NCBI RefSeq assembly: GCF_014192015.1
Contig: NZ_JACHXJ010000004.1
Span: 248,001 to 312,000 of the forward strand
Source: Paenibacillus rhizosphaerae
Lineage (GTDB): Bacteria; Bacillota; Bacilli; Paenibacillales; Paenibacillaceae
Direction: 5' to 3'
Length of the DNA: 64,000 nucleotides
The first letter of the stretch is position 1; every line of letters begins with the position of its first letter. Shown here piece after piece: positions 59,921 through 64,000 of this stretch. The position numbers were made by a program, and so were the translations under genes. The notes under the pieces were generated by a model. That model was not told where the DNA came from. It saw only the letters and a program-made list of their open reading frames with translations, and searched no databases.

Positions 59921-59949
59921 ATATTGCAGGAAGTCCGATAAAATATCAA
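59921..59949 (-). promoter_or_regulatory. candidate promoter of the amino-acid transporter operon
   Basis: Read on the minus strand, TTGATA (59949-59944) and CAATAT (59926-59921) are 17 bases apart, about 65 bases before the CTG start. Moderate match only. Confidence 0.4.
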
Positions 59950-59963
59950 CATTTCCCAAATCC

Positions 59964-59992
59964 TTGCATTTCGGTGATTTCTGTGGTACACT
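59964..59992 (+). promoter_or_regulatory. promoter of the cold-shock gene
   Basis: TTGCAT (59964-59969) and TACACT (59987-59992) are 17 bases apart with TG shortly before the -10. Transcription from here would give a leader of about 140 bases before the csp start. Confidence 0.6.
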
Positions 59993-60017
59993 GTATTCAG
60001 TTCTAAAATTTGAAACC

Positions 60018-60082
60018 AATTCACATATTGAAAAGGGTATCATGTTTACGATGGAACTTTTTTCAATGTGTGAATTTTTTTT
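60018..60082 (+). promoter_or_regulatory. terminator-like hairpin in the csp leader
   Basis: Arms AATTCACATATTGAAAA (60018-60034) and TTTTCAATGTGTGAATT (about 60060-60076) pair over about 17 positions with one T-G pair, and the stem ends in eight uninterrupted Ts (60075-60082). It lies between promoter and ribosome binding site and so could act as an attenuator or a temperature-sensitive RNA structure. Confidence 0.65.
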
Positions 60083-60137
60083 AGCTTTATTTAAAAGAAG
60101 GATCATATTAAATTTCAATTTTTGGAGGTACAGCCCC

Positions 60138-60338
60138 ATGCAAACAGGTACAGTTAAATGGTTTAACGCCGACAAAGGCTTCGGTTTCATCGAAGTTGAA
60201 GGCGGAAACGATGTTTTCGTACACTACAGTGCAATCACTGGCGATGGTTTCAAAACGTTGGACGAAGGACAACGCGTCCAATTCAACGTGGTTGAAGGCA
60301 ACCGTGGACCACAAGCTGAGAACGTAGTGAAACTGTAA
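60138..60338 (+). CDS. csp: cold-shock protein (CspA/CspB family)
   Basis: 66-residue single OB-fold nucleic-acid chaperone. RNP1 KGFGFIEV (residues 13-20) and RNP2 VFVHYSAI (26-33) are intact, with the start TGTVKWFNADKG as usual. The strong TTTGGAGGT ribosome binding site is ten bases before ATG 60138. Longer upstream readings of the frame are leader sequence. Binds single-stranded RNA and DNA, melting secondary structure; its own long leader may be a target. Confidence 0.97.
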   Translation: MQTGTVKWFNADKGFGFIEVEGGNDVFVHYSAITGDGFKTLDEGQRVQFNVVEGNRGPQAENVVKL

Positions 60339-60351
60339 CATCAACAAGCGG

Positions 60352-60385
60352 CTGCCCTTAACAGAATCGTTAAGGGCAGTTTTTT
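60352..60385 (+). terminator. intrinsic terminator after csp
   Basis: Perfect 11-base stem CTGCCCTTAAC/GTTAAGGGCAG, six-base loop, then six Ts. Confidence 0.92.
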
Positions 60386-60493
60386 ATATAGACCAAGCAG
60401 GCTTGTCCAAGATCCGTTCTTGGCGGAGGTTGACTGCTGCAGGGCGTCCGTTTATACAGTTTGGTTTTATACTTCATAAAAGGGGGACTGAGC

Positions 60494-60727
60494 ATGAACT
60501 ACCGCAAAAAGTCGATGGAGGAAATACCTGAGGAAAATACAGCGATTTGGTCCTGTACGAAGGAAGGGTGCAAAGGGTGGATGCGCGACAATTTCGCCTT
60601 TGAGCATGAACCGACCTGCAGGTTGTGCAATTCCCCGATGGTCCGGGATACGAAGATGCTTCCTGTTCTGAACAATTCGAGTGCCGACCAGAAATCGGCC
60701 AAGAAGGGCGTCAAGATTGATTCCTAA
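60494..60727 (+). CDS. YdjO-like cold-inducible small protein
   Basis: 77-residue protein. Two pairs of cysteines (WSCTKEGCKGWM and PTCRLCNSPM) suggest a small zinc ribbon, and the KSMEEIPEENTAIW start fits the YdjO family known from Bacillus. AAAGGGGGACTG precedes ATG 60494. It lies behind csp after a terminator, a common neighbourhood in relatives as far as I recall, and may be cold-induced too. Function is unknown. Confidence 0.82.
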   Translation: MNYRKKSMEEIPEENTAIWSCTKEGCKGWMRDNFAFEHEPTCRLCNSPMVRDTKMLPVLNNSSADQKSAKKGVKIDS

Positions 60728-60772
60728 GCAGTGAACCCGTGTGAAATCATAGATTAACCCGATATAAACGGC

Positions 60773-60805
60773 AAAAAGGCCTGCACATCGTGCGGGCCTT
60801 TTTTC
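60773..60805 (+). terminator. intrinsic terminator after the YdjO-like gene
   Basis: Stem AAAAAGGCCTGCAC/GTGCGGGCCTTTTT with one T-G pair and a three-base loop; A and T runs on both sides make it usable from either direction. Confidence 0.88.
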
Positions 60806-60917
60806 TATAGAGTGCGGACCGAAGTTACCCCCATTGAAGGTCTCGGCTTGGTTGATTTATTCTATTAAATGTTTATAGCCTGAACCTTAGACGGCCGTTC
60901 CTGGCCGGCATACGGGG

Positions 60918-61961
60918 TTAGTGGTCTTCGTCGATGACGCCAAGCGCCCGGTTTTTCTCCTTGAACCGTTCATTGTGCGAAGAGACATAAGCAACCTTGG
61001 GTGCTTCTGGATCCATGTAAAGCTTGGCGCTGTTCGTGGCTAGCACGGCATCGGTGAATGTGCCTGCGATCAGTCTCACTTTGCTGCTGTAGTCCACAAA
61101 GTCTCCTGCGGCAAAAATTCCCGGCACATTCGTTTCCAGCTTGTCGCTGACGTTCGCCGTCCATTCGCCCATATCGATGCCCCAGTCGCGGATCGACCCA
61201 AAGTTATACCGCATGCCGTGGTTGACGATGACCGCGTCAACGTCCACACGAAGGGTATCGCCGCTCTCTTCATGGCAGATCGAAACCTGGTTGATCGCGC
61301 ACCCGTCGCTGCTGTGCAGCTGGCGGACGGTATAGGGAACATGGATTTGGACGGAGGACTGCTTCATGCGTACCACGTTGCGCTCGTGGCCGCCAAACTG
61401 CTCGCGCCGGTGTACTACACAGACGCTGGCCGCGATCGGCTCAAGCTCATTGGCCCAGTCCACGGCGGAATCGCCGCCGCCGGAGATGAGCACGCGCTTG
61501 CCGCGGAAGGGCTCAAGCTCCTGCACCGTATAGTGAAGGTTGCTCACTTCGTACCGGTCGGCACCTTCGATGTCCAGCTTCGCCATTTCCAGGATGCCGT
61601 AACCGATCGCCATGATGACCGTGCGGGTCCAATGCTTTTCTCCGGTTGAGGAAGTAAGCAGAAGGGTGCCGTCTTCCAGGCGTTCCTGGCCGACGATCTG
61701 CTGGCCCAGCACAACGGTCGGATCAAAGGTCAGCGCCTGCTGCTTCAGCTGCTCGATCAGATTGCGGCACAGAATCGGTCCCGTGCCGCCGACGTCCCAG
61801 ATCATCTTCTCCGGGTAAATCAGCATCCGTCCGCCCAGTTCGTCCTTCGCTTCGATCAGTTTGGTCTTCAGGTCGCGCATCCCGCTGTAAAAAGCCGCAT
61901 ACATGCCTGCAGGGCCACCCCCGATAATGGTTACGTCGTACAGCTCCAATGATTCACTCAT
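60918..61961 (-). CDS. ferredoxin-NADP reductase, thioredoxin reductase-like (YumC/YcgT type)
   Basis: 347-residue flavoprotein. FAD fold TIIGGGPAGMYAAFYSGM near residue 11, NADP fold LISGGGDSAVDWANEL in the middle, and C-terminal AAGDFVDYSSKVRLIAGTFTDA, which is the mark of the Bacillus ferredoxin/flavodoxin reductase group. The CxxC of true thioredoxin reductases is absent. It lies downstream of the FecCD permeases in the same direction with 79 bases between, so it may deliver electrons for reductive iron release from siderophores; that link is an inference. Confidence 0.88.
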   Translation of the reverse strand: MSESLELYDVTIIGGGPAGMYAAFYSGMRDLKTKLIEAKDELGGRMLIYPEKMIWDVGGTGPILCRNLIEQLKQQALTFDPTVVLGQQIVGQERLEDGTLLLTSSTGEKHWTRTVIMAIGYGILEMAKLDIEGADRYEVSNLHYTVQELEPFRGKRVLISGGGDSAVDWANELEPIAASVCVVHRREQFGGHERNVVRMKQSSVQIHVPYTVRQLHSSDGCAINQVSICHEESGDTLRVDVDAVIVNHGMRYNFGSIRDWGIDMGEWTANVSDKLETNVPGIFAAGDFVDYSSKVRLIAGTFTDAVLATNSAKLYMDPEAPKVAYVSSHNERFKEKNRALGVIDEDH

Positions 61962-62040
61962 GGTTTTCCCTCCAAGTCCATTCAGGTATGATCCGATCCA
62001 AAGGTCGGAAAATATGATCTATATCAAGCACGGGCTTCTT

Positions 62041-63078
62041 TTAACTTTTCGCTCTGGCGAGCAGATACAGAAAATAAGGTGCGCCGATGACGGCGACCAC
62101 AATGCCCGTCGGTACGCCGGAGGGCTGCAGAATCCAGCGGCCGATCGTGTCGGCCGCGATCACGAGCAGCGCCCCGATGAACGCCGAGACCGGCAGCAGC
62201 ATCTGATGCTTCGGACCGACGAGGCGTCTGGCCAAATGCGGACCGACGAGTCCGACGAAGGCGATGCCGCCGCTGACGGCCACGCTTGCCGCAGCCAGGG
62301 CGACGGCAGCGGCGAGCAGGCGGAACTGCTCCTTGCGAACGTTTTCTCCAAGGCTGGTCGCCATCTGCTCTCCCATCTGCAGCACGTTCATCACACGTGC
62401 CCGATAAATAATGTACGGCACCAGGACGACGATCCAGGGGAGAAGGGAGAGGACAAACTTCCAGTTCGTTCCCCAGATGCTCCCGGCGAGCCATGTCGCG
62501 ACGAATTGATACTGCTCAGGCTTCAGCCGGAGCGTCAGCACGATCATGGCCGCCTGAATGCCGGCGGCGACGGCGATGCCTGTCAGCATCAGCCGGATCG
62601 GGCGGATTCCCTTGTTCCGCGTGTGTGACAGGGAGTATATCAACGCTGCCGTCAATCCTGCGCCCACAAAGGCTAAGATAGGGAGCAGGAACACCGGCAT
62701 AGCCTGTGTCGTCGGATAGAATGACACGAGCAGCATGACCATCAGCCCTGCTCCCGAGTTGATGCCGAGGATGCCGGGATCGGCCAGCGGATTGCGGAAA
62801 ATCCCCTGCATGACCGCTCCGGACACCGCCAGCCCGGCACCGATGAGCACCGAGATGACGATCCGCGGGAGCCGGAATTCGAAGAGAATCAGGTTCTCCT
62901 GATCCGAACCCTGCCCGAACAGCGTCCGGATCAGGTCGAGCGGGCTTAACCGTATGTAGCCGGTATTCATGCTGACAATAAAGACCGCAATAATGAGCAG
63001 CGCGAGAATCAGCATGACGGTCATGCCGCGAAGCTTTCTCCGCTGTTCGTAAGTAGAAACCGCTTGTCGTTCGGACAT
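62041..63078 (-). CDS. FecCD family iron-siderophore ABC transporter permease
   Basis: 345-residue permease with about nine to ten helices. Family marks: FRLPRIVISVLIGAGLAVSGAVMQGIFRNPLADPGILGINSGAGL and GGIAFVGLVGPHLARRLVGPKHQMLLPVSAFIGALLVIAADTIGRW. Its ATG shares one base with the stop of the upstream permease (TAATG), so the two subunits are translated together. The substrate is a ferric siderophore, heme or vitamin B12; siderophore is the most common in Paenibacillus. Confidence 0.93.
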   Translation of the reverse strand: MSERQAVSTYEQRRKLRGMTVMLILALLIIAVFIVSMNTGYIRLSPLDLIRTLFGQGSDQENLILFEFRLPRIVISVLIGAGLAVSGAVMQGIFRNPLADPGILGINSGAGLMVMLLVSFYPTTQAMPVFLLPILAFVGAGLTAALIYSLSHTRNKGIRPIRLMLTGIAVAAGIQAAMIVLTLRLKPEQYQFVATWLAGSIWGTNWKFVLSLLPWIVVLVPYIIYRARVMNVLQMGEQMATSLGENVRKEQFRLLAAAVALAAASVAVSGGIAFVGLVGPHLARRLVGPKHQMLLPVSAFIGALLVIAADTIGRWILQPSGVPTGIVVAVIGAPYFLYLLARAKS

Positions 63079-63998
63079 TACAGATCCCCTACCTCTCTTC
63101 GTGCAAGATAGAGGAAGAACGGAACGCCGATCAGCGAGATGATCGCCCCGATCGGGGTTTCATGCGGCGGATTGATCATTCTTGCCGCCAAGTCGGCGAG
63201 AACCGCCAGCAGGCTGCCCAGCACCGCCGAGCAAGGGACGATCCAGCGGTAATCGACGCCCACGAGATAGCGGGTGACATGCGGGATAATGAGCCCGATG
63301 AAGCCCACCGATCCGACCACGGCGACCGAGGAACCCGCCAGGACGAGCACGATGAGCACGGCGGCCAGCTTGATCAAGGCCGTGCGCTGCCCGAGTCCCT
63401 TGGCGACTTCGTCGCCGAGACTCAGCATCGTGATCGAGCGCGAAATGAGCAGCGATCCGATCAGGGCCCCGGCGATCCACGGGAACATGATCTTGAGCTG
63501 CACCCACTTCGTGCCGGCTACGCCGCCGGCATACCAGAAGGCCAGGTCCTGGCCGATGTGAAAGTACAGCGCCACGCCCTCGCTGAGCGCGGTCAGCAGC
63601 AGGCTGAGCGCTGCACCGGCCAGAACGAGGCGTACCGGGGTTAGACCTCCCGGAGCAAGCGATCCGACGCCGTAAACGAGTCCGGCGCCGACCCCCGCGC
63701 CGAGAAAGGCGTACAGGATTAGATACATAAAGGACAGACCGGGAAAGAAGGCGAAGCACAGCGCAAGGGCGAAGCCTGCACCTGCATTAATGCCTAGTAG
63801 TCCCGAGTCAGCGAGCGGATTGCGGGTCATCCCCTGCATCAGGGCGCCGGCTACCGCAAAGCCCGCGCCGATCATCGCGCTGGCAAGGACCCGCGGCAGG
63901 CGCAAATCCCGAATAATTTGATGATTGACCACATCCGCATGAAAATTGAACACGGCCGACCATACTTCAGACAGGCGGATATTGGCCGCCCCGAAGGA
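63078..63998 (-). CDS. FecCD family iron-siderophore ABC transporter permease (N-terminus outside the window)
   Basis: Partial paralogue of the neighbouring permease; 307 codons are visible and the frame stays open past the first GTG at 63953 to the right edge, where SFGAANIRLSEVWSAVF matches the usual region between the first two helices. Conserved blocks: LRLPRVLASAMIGAGFAVAGALMQGMTRNPLADSGLLGINAGAGF and GSVGFIGLIIPHVTRYLVGVDYRW. It would pair with the other FecCD subunit; binding protein and regulation site should lie to the right. Confidence 0.92.
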   Translation of the reverse strand, partial: SFGAANIRLSEVWSAVFNFHADVVNHQIIRDLRLPRVLASAMIGAGFAVAGALMQGMTRNPLADSGLLGINAGAGFALALCFAFFPGLSFMYLILYAFLGAGVGAGLVYGVGSLAPGGLTPVRLVLAGAALSLLLTALSEGVALYFHIGQDLAFWYAGGVAGTKWVQLKIMFPWIAGALIGSLLISRSITMLSLGDEVAKGLGQRTALIKLAAVLIVLVLAGSSVAVVGSVGFIGLIIPHVTRYLVGVDYRWIVPCSAVLGSLLAVLADLAARMINPPHETPIGAIISLIGVPFFLYLARREVGDL

Positions 63999-64000
63999 GA

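Noticed and set aside
59907..60137. In-frame upstream extension of the cold-shock protein
   Set aside because: The extension covers promoter boxes and the leader hairpin; the ATG at 60138 has a strong ribosome binding site and gives the normal 66-residue protein.

Overview
The window reads as a chromosomal segment of a Gram-positive, moderately high-GC Firmicute, most probably Paenibacillus or a close relative. The inference rests on strong GGAGG-type ribosome binding sites, sigma-A promoters, many hairpin-plus-T-run terminators, and a gene set typical of that group: membrane-anchored AraC regulator next to an LplB/YtcP-type sugar transporter without an ATPase, GH127 and GH38 glycosidases, HelD, YndJ, YdjO, and GlnK/GlnL. 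I see no rRNA, tRNA, CRISPR array, insertion sequence or prophage. The assignment was made from sequence features alone, without a database search.

Layout. 1-2.7 kb: end of a sugar ABC transporter operon with a GH127 enzyme. 3.0-3.7 kb: a lone flavin reductase. 3.9-9.7 kb: an uncommon operon of FAD-dependent oxidoreductase, ion-coupled transporter, orphan HyuA-type hydantoinase/oxoprolinase and an HEFFH protein. 9.8-15.9 kb: RpiR regulator, two Gfo/Idh oxidoreductases, a sugar-phosphate isomerase-like protein, a NagB-like deaminase and a NagA-like deacetylase, which together look like a pathway for a modified amino sugar. 16.3-22.3 kb: YesS-type regulator divergent from an LplB/YtcP/lipoprotein importer. 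22.3-26.1 kb: a duplicated 89-bp repeat, a GIY-YIG/DUF6530 pair under a striking promoter-operator, a MATE exporter, and two small genes.

26.2-30 kb: a thiol/oxidant-stress group (RclA-like flavin disulfide reductase, quinone reductase-like dehydrogenase, HxlR regulator, Dps). 30-38.5 kb: HelD, WYL regulator, SnoaL-like protein, a TetR/MFS drug-efflux pair with an unusually clear operator, a four-repeat secreted protein, and Ohr. 39-46.5 kb: GlnK/GlnL-type two-component system followed by a complete livJHMGF transporter, then remnants of two decayed genes. 46.8-52 kb: GlcG/HbpS-like protein, M29 aminopeptidase and a yndGHJ-like operon. 52.1-56.7 kb: GntR/LacI-hybrid regulator and GH38 alpha-mannosidase. 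56.8-59.9 kb: polar amino-acid ABC transporter whose ATPase appears to begin at CTG. 60-60.7 kb: cold-shock gene with a terminator-like hairpin in its leader, and YdjO. 60.9-64 kb: ferredoxin-NADP reductase and two FecCD iron-siderophore permeases, the second cut by the window end.

The most promising material for new biology is the HyuA/FAD/transporter/HEFFH operon, the cold-shock leader hairpin, the amino-sugar cluster with altered NagA/NagB active-site motifs, and the palindrome-controlled GIY-YIG/DUF6530 unit.
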